From Micavibrio aeruginosavorus (GTDB lineage: Bacteria > Pseudomonadota > Alphaproteobacteria > Micavibrionales > Micavibrionaceae), in contig QFQB01000068.1 in NCBI GenBank assembly GCA_003241475.1, positions 1 through 11,208 of the forward strand: a stretch of 11,208 nt of DNA. The letters run 5' to 3'. Positions within the stretch are counted from its first letter, which is position 1; every line of letters begins with the position of its first letter. This document shows, piece after piece, positions 1-6,815 of the stretch. Below the pieces are notes generated by a model. The model had not been told where the DNA came from. It saw only the letters and a program-made list of their open reading frames with translations, and ran no database searches. The translations under genes and the position numbers were made by a program.

Positions 1-2
1 TG

Positions 3-833
3 GCGGCGCAACTGGCGCGCGATTTAGAGCGTGAAGTTTCCGAGCCTATTTTGCGTTTTTGCGCGGCGCTGTCCGACAAGGATCTGATCGATATTCTGGC
101 GACGCATCCCGCCAACTGGGCGGCGGAAGCCATTGCGAGCCGAAGCAATGTCAGTGCGCGCGTATCCGAAGCCGTGATCGATACGGGGAATGCGGTAGCG
201 GGACGTATTCTCCTTTCGAACGTCGGTGCGGTTATCACGCCTGATCTTTTGGAAAAAATCATCGAACGCGCCAATGAATATCCCGAATGGCACAAGCCGA
301 TCGCCGTGCACAAGGCCCTCTCGCCGCTTATGGCGCGTAAACTTGCGGCTTATGTCGATAAGACGGTGCGGAAAATTCTGACCGAACGTTCGGATTTGGA
401 TAAGCAAACCATTGCAGATATCAGTGAGATTATAAAGCGCCGGATAGAATATGAAGAACAACGCAAAACCAATTTCGATGGGAGCGATGCCGTCAAGCGG
501 GCCAGGAAAATGGCCGCCAATGGCGATCTGTCGGAACGGGTGATGGAAGATGCGATCGCCATGCATGACAGAAAATTCGTTATGGCAGGTCTTGCGTTAC
601 GGGCCGAGGCCTCTATCGACGACATTGAAAAAGTTTTCGATGTGAAAGCACCTAAATCTATTTGTGCCATTTGCTGGAAAGCAGGATTCTCCATGCGTTT
701 TGCTATGCGTTTGCAACAAACTTTCGGGGCAATCAATCCCAACGCCATTATCTACCCGCGCGGCGGACAGGGGTATCCTTTTACGGAGGAAGAATTGAAC
801 TGGCAACTTGATATAATCGGTATCAAGCGCTGA
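3..833 (+). CDS. DUF2336 domain-containing protein, 5'-truncated by window edge
   Basis: The reading frame is open from the first full codon (base 3) to TGA at 831-833, giving about 276 visible residues, so the true start lies outside the window. A TTG at 51 is not a convincing start, because the residues before it (LARDLEREV...) continue the family pattern. DUF2336 proteins are cytoplasmic alpha-helical proteins of unknown role, found mainly in Alphaproteobacteria and typically about 350-400 aa. Family-like features are the LSDKDLIDIL segment near the left edge, repeated short helices resembling HEAT-type repeats, and a C-terminal region (WKAGFSMRFAMRLQ, then YPFTEEELNWQL) typical of the family's end. 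No signal peptide or membrane segment is visible. The gene converges on a small minus-strand gene with only 4 bp between stop codons. The family call is from memory of its pattern; the function is unknown. Confidence 0.8.
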   Translation, partial: AAQLARDLEREVSEPILRFCAALSDKDLIDILATHPANWAAEAIASRSNVSARVSEAVIDTGNAVAGRILLSNVGAVITPDLLEKIIERANEYPEWHKPIAVHKALSPLMARKLAAYVDKTVRKILTERSDLDKQTIADISEIIKRRIEYEEQRKTNFDGSDAVKRARKMAANGDLSERVMEDAIAMHDRKFVMAGLALRAEASIDDIEKVFDVKAPKSICAICWKAGFSMRFAMRLQQTFGAINPNAIIYPRGGQGYPFTEEELNWQLDIIGIKR

Positions 834-837
834 CGTT

Positions 838-1002
838 CTATCGGAGTACAGCCGCACTCACTTTGTTGGCCATGTAGGAAACGCTTTTTACCGTCTGGTC
901 GAGACCTGAAATGAGGCTACTTCCCACAATGACACCTGCAACGGCTAATGAAAAATAGGCACCCAGTTTTTGGCCTGCCGTGAAATTCGAAGTTTTCGTC
1001 AT
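838..1002 (-). CDS. Small single-pass membrane protein, 54 aa, hypothetical
   Basis: ATG at 1002-1000 and TAG at 840-838 encode 54 residues. A good Shine-Dalgarno (AGGAG) lies about 10 bases before the ATG, and a plausible divergent promoter lies upstream. Residues roughly 13-34 are hydrophobic and small-residue rich (LGAYFSLAVAGVIVGSSL), consistent with one transmembrane helix. A short polar N-terminus precedes it (MTKTSNFTAGQK), and an amphipathic tail of about 20 residues follows. The gene is convergent with the DUF2336 gene and divergent from mdh. I do not recognise the family. The RBS, promoter and membrane helix together make a real gene likely, but without homologues this remains a prediction. 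Confidence 0.6.
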   Translation of the reverse strand: MTKTSNFTAGQKLGAYFSLAVAGVIVGSSLISGLDQTVKSVSYMANKVSAAVLR

Positions 1003-1029
1003 GGGCTTTTTACTCCTGCAATGGAGAGT

Positions 1030-1058
1030 ATTTAATGCTCAATTTCGGCATATGTCAA
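1030..1058 (-). promoter_or_regulatory. Predicted sigma70-type promoter for the 54-aa membrane protein gene
   Basis: Read on the minus strand, a perfect -35 TTGACA (1058-1053) is followed after 17 bp by TTAAAT (1035-1030, 4/6 match to TATAAT). Transcription would begin near 1023, about 20 bases before the ATG at 1002, leaving room for the AGGAG. A 6-bp inverted repeat (CAATTT at 1040-1045, AAATTG at 1057-1062) overlaps the -35 and could be an operator, but short arms like this also arise by chance. Confidence 0.45.
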
Positions 1059-1100
1059 ATTGAAAGGGGCTATACAGAGACAATTAATATGCCGGAACTA

Positions 1101-1128
1101 TTGTGCTGTGGCGCAAGGGTGCTAGAAT
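1101..1128 (+). promoter_or_regulatory. Predicted promoter for mdh with extended -10
   Basis: TAGAAT at 1123-1128 (5/6 match to the -10 consensus) is preceded by TGC, forming an extended -10 element. A weak -35 (TTGTGC, 1101-1106) lies 16 bp upstream, which is tolerable when the -10 is extended. Transcription would start near 1135 and give a leader of about 36 bases before the mdh ATG. A second candidate (TTGAAA at 1060-1065, ATTAAT at 1083-1088, 17-bp spacing) lies further upstream. Confidence 0.45.
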
Positions 1129-1170
1129 CTGTTCCGTTGAATTTAACGTACCGTTTAAAAGGAATATCAC

Positions 1171-2124
1171 ATGGCACGCGCGAAAATTGGTTTGGTTGGG
1201 GCAGGGATGATCGGGGGCACGCTGGCGCATCTCGTCGGTTTGAAAGAGCTGGGGGATGTGGTTCTGGTCGATATCGCCGAAGGCATTCCGCAAGGCAAAG
1301 GGCTCGACATGGCCGAAAGCTCGCCGGTCGAAATGTTCGATTGTAATTATGTCGGTAGCAACGACTATGCCGCCTTGAAGGATTCCGACGTCATCATTGT
1401 AACTGCAGGCGTGCCGCGTAAGCCGGGCATGAGCCGCGATGATCTGATCGGTATCAACTCCGGCATCATTAAGACGGCAGGCGAGGGCATCAAGAAATAT
1501 GCGCCGAATGCGTTCGTTATCGTCATCACCAACCCACTCGATGCTATGGTCGGCATCATGCAGCAGGTAACGGGTTTTGATCCGAAGAAAGTCGTCGGTA
1601 TGGCGGGCGTTCTCGACAGTGCGCGCTTCCGCTACTTCCTTGCCGAAGAATTTAACGTGTCGGTTGAAGACGTCACGGCATTCGTTCTGGGCGGTCACGG
1701 CGATACGATGGTGCCTTTGACCCGTTATTCCACCGTTGCCGGCATTCCGCTACCTGACCTTGTCGCCATGGGTTGGACGACGCAGGATAAGATGGACAAG
1801 ATCGTTCAGCGCACGCGCGACGGCGGCGCCGAGATCGTGGCGCTTCTTAAAACAGGATCGGCGTACTATGCACCGGCTTCGTCAGCCATTGCGATGGCGG
1901 AAAGCTATCTGAAGGACAAGAAGCGCGTTCTGCCTTGCGCGGCGCAGCTGAACGGCGAATACGGCGTGAAGGGCCTTTACATCGGCGTGCCGACGATCAT
2001 CGGCAAGGGCGGCGTTGAAAAAATCATCGAGATCAAGCTGAATGCGGAAGAGCAGAAGATGTTCGACAATTCCGTGAGCGCGGTCAAAGACCTTGTATCC
2101 GCCGCGCAAAAAGTCGCCGCGTAA
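1171..2124 (+). CDS. mdh: NAD-dependent malate dehydrogenase (LDH-type)
   Basis: Malate dehydrogenase of the TCA cycle, cytoplasmic, interconverting malate and oxaloacetate with NAD. The 317-aa length matches the LDH-type alphaproteobacterial enzyme (about 320 aa). Visible features in order: the Rossmann glycine motif GAGMIG (residues 10-15), acidic D34 ending beta-2 and favouring NAD over NADP, R83 and R89 in the substrate loop (VPRKPGMSR), N121 in ITNPLDAM, D149 and R152 in the GVLDSARFRYF segment, and catalytic H176 in GGHGDTM. D149/H176 form the expected proton relay. The ATG is supported by an AAGGA about 7 bases upstream. A strong terminator follows immediately, so mdh is probably monocistronic here rather than cotranscribed with sucC as in many relatives. 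Identification is very secure. Confidence 0.97.
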   Translation: MARAKIGLVGAGMIGGTLAHLVGLKELGDVVLVDIAEGIPQGKGLDMAESSPVEMFDCNYVGSNDYAALKDSDVIIVTAGVPRKPGMSRDDLIGINSGIIKTAGEGIKKYAPNAFVIVITNPLDAMVGIMQQVTGFDPKKVVGMAGVLDSARFRYFLAEEFNVSVEDVTAFVLGGHGDTMVPLTRYSTVAGIPLPDLVAMGWTTQDKMDKIVQRTRDGGAEIVALLKTGSAYYAPASSAIAMAESYLKDKKRVLPCAAQLNGEYGVKGLYIGVPTIIGKGGVEKIIEIKLNAEEQKMFDNSVSAVKDLVSAAQKVAA

Positions 2125-2143
2125 TTCATATCTTCGAAACAGC

Positions 2144-2173
2144 AAAAGGCCCGCGAGATGCGGGCCTTTTTTT
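2144..2173 (+). terminator. Rho-independent terminator after mdh
   Basis: A perfect 11-bp stem (AAAAGGCCCGC at 2144-2154, pairing with 2160-2170) with a GAGAT loop is followed by a run of T to 2173. It begins 20 bases after the mdh stop. It also lies about 17 bases past the stop of the convergent minus-strand gene, so it may partly terminate that gene too, although the T run in that direction is only four bases. Confidence 0.9.
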
Positions 2174-2190
2174 GTTAGGTGAAATCAATC

Positions 2191-3570
2191 TCAGCCGAAC
2201 GCATGCTTCCATGTGTTCGAAACGGTGTTGGAAATGCCTGCCATATAATCCTTGGCCGTATCGAGAATGCCGCCTTGTGCCTGTTGCGAGAAGCTGTTGT
2301 TCAGCGCGAGGCGCTGTCCGGCCTGATCCATCGTTTCGCCGTTTTGCTTGGCGGGTTGCTGGAAGCTCGGGGCGTTGTTGGAAGCAACCTGCGTCGGCTT
2401 GTCTTGCGGGCGCGTTTCCGCGACTTGGGTTTCACGGCCTGTCATGCCGGTGATAATGCGCACGTAGTTGTATGTTTCGTTCTGCCATGCGCCTGCTTTG
2501 GAAGAGGGCGAATTTTCGCGGCGTTCGTTCATGAACTGCATCCAGTTATGGGCCGAAATTTCGCCGCCGCCCAATTTCCCGCGCACGAAATCGACCGCGC
2601 CTTTTCCGCCGTTGTAGGCGACCAGCGCAAGCTCTTGGCTACCCAGCTTGCGCGACAAATCCGCCATGTGGCGCGCGCCTGCTTCGATGGATTTTTCGGC
2701 GTTGTGAAGATCGCCGCGATTGTTCAACCCGTAATCATCGCCTGTAGAGGGAATGAACTGGGCAATTCCGCGCGCGCCTGCGGGCGAAATGGCGCCCGGA
2801 TCGAATTTGGATTCTTGCCAATACTGGTTGGCCAGCATATTGCCGTCCAGACCGTTTCTGGCGGCGGCTTCGCGGGTCAGATCGACATAGTGACGAACGG
2901 TCGGGTCCTTGGCCATTCTGGCGGCCAGATCGGGGTTTATTTCCGTATGGCCCGACACCGTATGGCCGGAGAATGAATGGGCAACATCGCGAACCGTATT
3001 CATGACGGAATCAACGACCCCGTCCAGTCCGCCCGGACGTTGCGCGATATCGCGCTCGCTTTGGCTTAATCCTTTTTCAACATTGGGGTTGTCTTTAAGA
3101 TAGGCCTGCAAAGCCGCGCGCGAATCTTTATCGAGACGGCCGTCGACGTCGCCGGCGGCATAGCCCAGACGGTTCAGCGTCGCCTGCAGTTTCATGATTT
3201 CCGCCGGACGCATATCATCGTCCTTCAAGGCGGTTTTCATGTATTCGGCGGCGTAATTCGGATCGTTGACCAGCTTCAGCGCATGTTGCGTGACTTCGCC
3301 GACTTTGCCGTCACGGTAATAGGAATGACCTTCAGGCGGATACAATCCGGCTTCGGAAAGTTCCTGCTGCGTGTTTTTGATGGTCTCGATGTCGCTGTTG
3401 ATCAGCCGTTCGCCGGTTACGCCTTGTAAAAGAGGTTGCGCGCTGGTGAACTGAGCGATCTGTTGCTGTTGAAACGCGTTGAACCACTGGCTCCATGAAG
3501 AATCGGGCGCAATAAAGCTGGGCTTTCTTTGCTGATCTGTTTTTGGTTTGTTGTCTGTAATTGCGGCCAC
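2191..3570 (-). CDS. Lytic transglycosylase (SLT domain) with peptidoglycan-binding domain, no signal peptide
   Basis: A 459-aa protein predicted to cleave peptidoglycan glycan strands. Residues 124-158 look like a PG_binding_1 domain (LQATLNRLGYAAGDVDGRL, then a DSRAALQAY helix). Residues about 228-330 match the SLT/lysozyme fold: E253 in YWQESKFDPGA is the likely catalytic acid, followed by SPAGARGIAQFIPST and the substrate-groove motif ALVAYNGG (315-322). A long Gln/Asn-rich tail follows and ends in an aromatic-containing amphipathic segment. The N-terminus is polar with no Sec signal, unusual for an enzyme that must reach the cell wall. GTG at 3570-3568 is the first start after an in-frame TAA at 3618-3616, and its RBS is weak. 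It is the last of three same-strand genes between mdh and sucC. The enzyme class is secure; the export route is unknown. Confidence 0.88.
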   Translation of the reverse strand: MAAITDNKPKTDQQRKPSFIAPDSSWSQWFNAFQQQQIAQFTSAQPLLQGVTGERLINSDIETIKNTQQELSEAGLYPPEGHSYYRDGKVGEVTQHALKLVNDPNYAAEYMKTALKDDDMRPAEIMKLQATLNRLGYAAGDVDGRLDKDSRAALQAYLKDNPNVEKGLSQSERDIAQRPGGLDGVVDSVMNTVRDVAHSFSGHTVSGHTEINPDLAARMAKDPTVRHYVDLTREAAARNGLDGNMLANQYWQESKFDPGAISPAGARGIAQFIPSTGDDYGLNNRGDLHNAEKSIEAGARHMADLSRKLGSQELALVAYNGGKGAVDFVRGKLGGGEISAHNWMQFMNERRENSPSSKAGAWQNETYNYVRIITGMTGRETQVAETRPQDKPTQVASNNAPSFQQPAKQNGETMDQAGQRLALNNSFSQQAQGGILDTAKDYMAGISNTVSNTWKHAFG

Positions 3571-3599
3571 GTCTAAACCCGATCTTTTCCTATACCTAA

Positions 3600-3629
3600 A
3601 TTGTACCGGATTGGGTTAAGAAAACGCAA
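3600..3629 (-). promoter_or_regulatory. Predicted promoter for the signal-less transglycosylase gene
   Basis: On the minus strand, TACAAT (3605-3600, 5/6 match to the -10 consensus) lies 18 bp downstream of TTGCGT (3629-3624, TTG core only). The start point would be near 3593, giving a leader of about 23 bases before the GTG at 3570. The -10 is good and the -35 is weak. Confidence 0.4.
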
Positions 3630-3688
3630 ATTTGCCCCGGGTGTCATGGGGTATAAAAAATCATTTAAAATCAATTAATTATTAGTGT

Positions 3689-4474
3689 TTAAGCTGGATG
3701 TGCCGACGGGCCGGAAGCAATGACTTCTTCGGGCTTTTGATCGAATTGGTCGCCGACGTGGCGTTTGATGCCCCGCACATCGTTCAATTCCGCTTTCAAG
3801 ACGTAAATATAAACGTTGTGACGTTGTTGCAGATGGTTGTGTGGATTGTACTTGGCTTCTTCGCGTTCGACGCGGTGCCAGTCGTGTACGTAAAGACCAG
3901 TGAGTGGGTGCAACCGCATCTCGTATTCATCGGCAAGCCTAAGCAGATCTTTTTCAAGTACTGCATAACGGGCCGGATCTCGTGTTGCTACCAATTCCTC
4001 CAGTTTTTTCGTGATGATTTCGGATTCCTGCATCAATGCGTTGTAGGCAGGCTCCGAGACATCCATAGAGTCATAAACGTAGAGCGTATCTTCGCAACGC
4101 GGCAGGGATTTATCGTCAGCGCGCTTAGAGAAGGTTCCTGCCAACGCTTTGGTTTTCTCATTTTTTTCGGTATTTTCTTGTAAATAGTTCGAGAGCGCGA
4201 CAATGCCGGTCAAAAGGGATTTCGTACCATCGAAACCGCCGAAGATATCGGCGAGCTTATTTTTATCATGATCTGTTTCGCAATGATGCATGCGCTTGCG
4301 GTAGCGGCGGCGTCTCCCGCCGCGCTCATCCTCATGGCCTTTATTGTCTGCGGCGATCTCCTCGTAGAGCTCATTGCGCTCGTCTTCATTCTGAATCCGC
4401 ATGTCGGCCTTCAGGCGCAACTCTTCATAAATTTCTTCCGGCGTTTTCGGGCCGTTCAAATCTTTCACAGGCAT
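3689..4474 (-). CDS. Hypothetical 261-aa soluble protein with Arg-rich patch
   Basis: ATG at 4474-4472 and TAA at 3691-3689 encode 261 residues of no recognised family. No signal peptide or clear membrane helix is visible. The N-terminal 50 residues are highly charged and probably helical (TPEEIYEELRLKADMRI...), followed by an Arg-rich patch at 51-62 (RGGRRRRYRKRM), then a mildly hydrophobic segment (84-98). A long charged helix is likely around 145-190 (KKLEELVATRDPARYAVLEKD). His/Tyr-rich stretches occur near 189-222. No catalytic motif stands out. It has its own strong promoter abutting the ATG and no Shine-Dalgarno, so its mRNA may be leaderless. It is the middle gene of the minus-strand trio between mdh and sucC. 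The basic patch could bind nucleic acid or acidic polymers, but that is a guess. Confidence 0.7.
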   Translation of the reverse strand: MPVKDLNGPKTPEEIYEELRLKADMRIQNEDERNELYEEIAADNKGHEDERGGRRRRYRKRMHHCETDHDKNKLADIFGGFDGTKSLLTGIVALSNYLQENTEKNEKTKALAGTFSKRADDKSLPRCEDTLYVYDSMDVSEPAYNALMQESEIITKKLEELVATRDPARYAVLEKDLLRLADEYEMRLHPLTGLYVHDWHRVEREEAKYNPHNHLQQRHNVYIYVLKAELNDVRGIKRHVGDQFDQKPEEVIASGPSAHPA

Positions 4475-4480
4475 AGGGGC

Positions 4481-4509
4481 ATTCTAGCTGAAAACAGCCG
4501 AATTCTCAA
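4481..4509 (-). promoter_or_regulatory. Strong predicted sigma70 promoter giving a leaderless transcript
   Basis: On the minus strand, TTGAGA (4509-4504, 5/6 match to -35) and TAGAAT (4486-4481, 5/6 match to -10) are spaced exactly 17 bp apart. Only six bases (GCCCCT) separate the -10 from the ATG at 4474, so the expected transcription start falls on or next to the A of the start codon. No Shine-Dalgarno could be transcribed from it. A 4-bp inverted repeat (GCTG-TTTT-CAGC, 4498-4487) fills most of the spacer and might be an operator half-site. Confidence 0.6.
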
Positions 4510-4536
4510 GAAAAACCGGCTTTTTATGATGAATTG

Positions 4537-5388
4537 TCAGTTAAACGGGTTGAAATCCCAAGAGCTTTTTGCCGCAGGCGCGGAAACGGCCGGAGCGGGT
4601 TTTGCAGGCGTCGGGTTGTCGCCGACAACGGAGTGGTAAATGCTCGAAAGCGACCATCCGGTGCTGATATCGTTTTTATTCGAAACGGTGCTGGGCTCTG
4701 GCGCGGCCTTTGCTGTTGCAATCTGCGCAGGTGCAGATGGTTTTTCCGCTTGCGCTTCGGGTTTGCCGTTCCACCAGTCGCTTACGCCTGTCGTCACGTA
4801 ATTATACGCGCCGACAGCTTTGTCTTTCGCCCATTGTGCGGTTTCAACCACTTTGTCTTTGGCCCAAATAGCGGTGTCTTTCGCCCATTCAACGCCTTCA
4901 TAAAGCTTGTCTCTGGCCCAGCCGACTTTTTCGGCGGCGACATTGTATGCGTAACCCACGCCATCCGAGAGTTTCTTGCCGTAGTAGGAAGCTGTGTCTA
5001 CGATGTAATTTTTCGTGCTTTGTAGCCAGCTTTTGTTCGTCTCATTAATCTGGTCTGCGATGTGAACGGCGCGGCGAAGGCCCTCGGCTTGTTCTTTTTG
5101 CTCTCTGGCTTCTTGTTCGGCAGGCGTTTCATCCTGACGGCCTCTGCTTGAATGATAGGCACCGCTACGGCGTTTCAGGATGGCGATATCGGTGTCGCCG
5201 TCCACGCCGTCTCTGTCTTTTTCGCGCTGGCGCAATCTTGCGGCTTCCTGCTCATCGGCGACGGATAAGCTTTGTAGAAGCTGGGATTTATTGTCTGCGA
5301 ACAGGCGCGCGCGCGCCGACACCTGATCGGTTCCCAGAACGGAAGCGATGGCGGAATTGCTTAATTCTTCGCGGTTATGCTGTTGCAT
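4537..5388 (-). CDS. Hypothetical 283-aa protein with Trp-punctuated 11/7-residue helical repeats
   Basis: ATG at 5388-5386 and TGA at 4539-4537; AAGGA lies 6 bases before the ATG. No signal peptide and no recognised family. The N-terminal ~115 residues are charged and Gln/Glu/Arg-rich, probably helical or coiled coil (EQEAAR, EAREQKEQAEGLRR). Residues about 120-207 form a long predicted amphipathic helix carrying four WA[K/R]D units with Trp at 157, 168, 175 and 186, spaced 11, 7 and 11 residues. This resembles the hendecad/heptad patterning of right-handed or LEA-like helices that lie on membranes. The C-terminus is Ala/Pro-rich and low complexity, ending in an aromatic tail (SSWDFNPFN). 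It is the first gene of the minus-strand trio, divergent from sucC. Membrane or envelope association is an inference from the repeat. Confidence 0.72.
   Translation of the reverse strand: MQQHNREELSNSAIASVLGTDQVSARARLFADNKSQLLQSLSVADEQEAARLRQREKDRDGVDGDTDIAILKRRSGAYHSSRGRQDETPAEQEAREQKEQAEGLRRAVHIADQINETNKSWLQSTKNYIVDTASYYGKKLSDGVGYAYNVAAEKVGWARDKLYEGVEWAKDTAIWAKDKVVETAQWAKDKAVGAYNYVTTGVSDWWNGKPEAQAEKPSAPAQIATAKAAPEPSTVSNKNDISTGWSLSSIYHSVVGDNPTPAKPAPAVSAPAAKSSWDFNPFN
4819..4920 (-). repeat. Imperfect coding repeat (four WA[K/R]D units)
   Basis: This stretch encodes residues 157-190 of the 283-aa protein. Four units start with Trp-Ala-Lys/Arg-Asp and are followed by K or T. At DNA level the minus-strand codons for WAKDK recur with synonymous differences, suggesting an old internal duplication kept by selection on the protein rather than a fresh tandem repeat. 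Confidence 0.7.
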
Positions 5389-5479
5389 CTAAATTCCTTA
5401 ATTAATGTAAGAGTACCATTTTAGGGTTAAGGATTTCAAATTTGGGCGGGGTATCGGACATGCATTCGGAAATAGGGGT

Positions 5480-5508
5480 TTGCCCTGCTTAACGGCAAGT
5501 GGTAGAAA
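5480..5508 (+). promoter_or_regulatory. sucC: Candidate sucC promoter
   Basis: TTGCCC (5480-5485, 4/6) and TAGAAA (5503-5508, 4/6) are separated by 17 bp, giving a start near 5515 and a leader of about 50 bases. The leader contains a perfect 5-bp hairpin (GCAGG-TTT-CCTGC, 5522-5534) that lacks a T run, so it is not a terminator; it could affect mRNA stability or be an operator. A TTGCC/GGCAA inverted repeat overlaps the promoter. Both boxes are only moderate matches. Confidence 0.3.
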
Positions 5509-5567
5509 ATGAGGGTGATTTGCAGGTTTCCTGCCAATAATTCAAACGAAATCAAAGGGTTGATCAA

Positions 5568-6773
<1,206 letters not shown>

Positions 6774-6786
6774 TCAAACCAAATAT

Positions 6787-6815
6787 AAAAAAGCGGCCTT
6801 TGGGCCGCTTTTTTT
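6787..6815. terminator. Bidirectional Rho-independent terminator between sucC and convergent gene
   Basis: A perfect 12-bp stem (AAAAAAGCGGCC at 6787-6798 with 6803-6814) and a TTTG loop is flanked by T tracts when read from either strand. It starts 13 bases after the sucC stop. The stop codon of the convergent minus-strand gene (6816-6814) sits inside the arm, so that gene ends within its own terminator. Confidence 0.92.

Noticed and set aside
24..566. A 180-codon minus-strand frame across the DUF2336 gene
   Set aside because: Shadow of the DUF2336 frame; no RBS, and aromatic/His-rich composition typical of antisense translation.
1035..1346. Plus-strand 103-codon frame overlapping the mdh start
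   Set aside because: Runs into mdh in another frame, has no RBS and contains the mdh promoter; an out-of-frame artefact.
2179..2976. A 265-codon plus-strand frame across the transglycosylase
   Set aside because: Overlaps the SLT coding region in antisense; its start lies in the mdh terminator region and no recognisable domain appears.
3640..3656. CCCC/GGGG hairpin downstream of the 261-aa gene
   Set aside because: Only a 4-bp stem with a 9-base loop and no T run on the minus strand; not a convincing terminator.
4510..4525. Possible terminator after the 283-aa gene (A5-CCGGC-T5)
   Set aside because: The arms are only A/T pairs with a G/C loop that cannot extend the stem; too weak to call, and it abuts the next gene's promoter.
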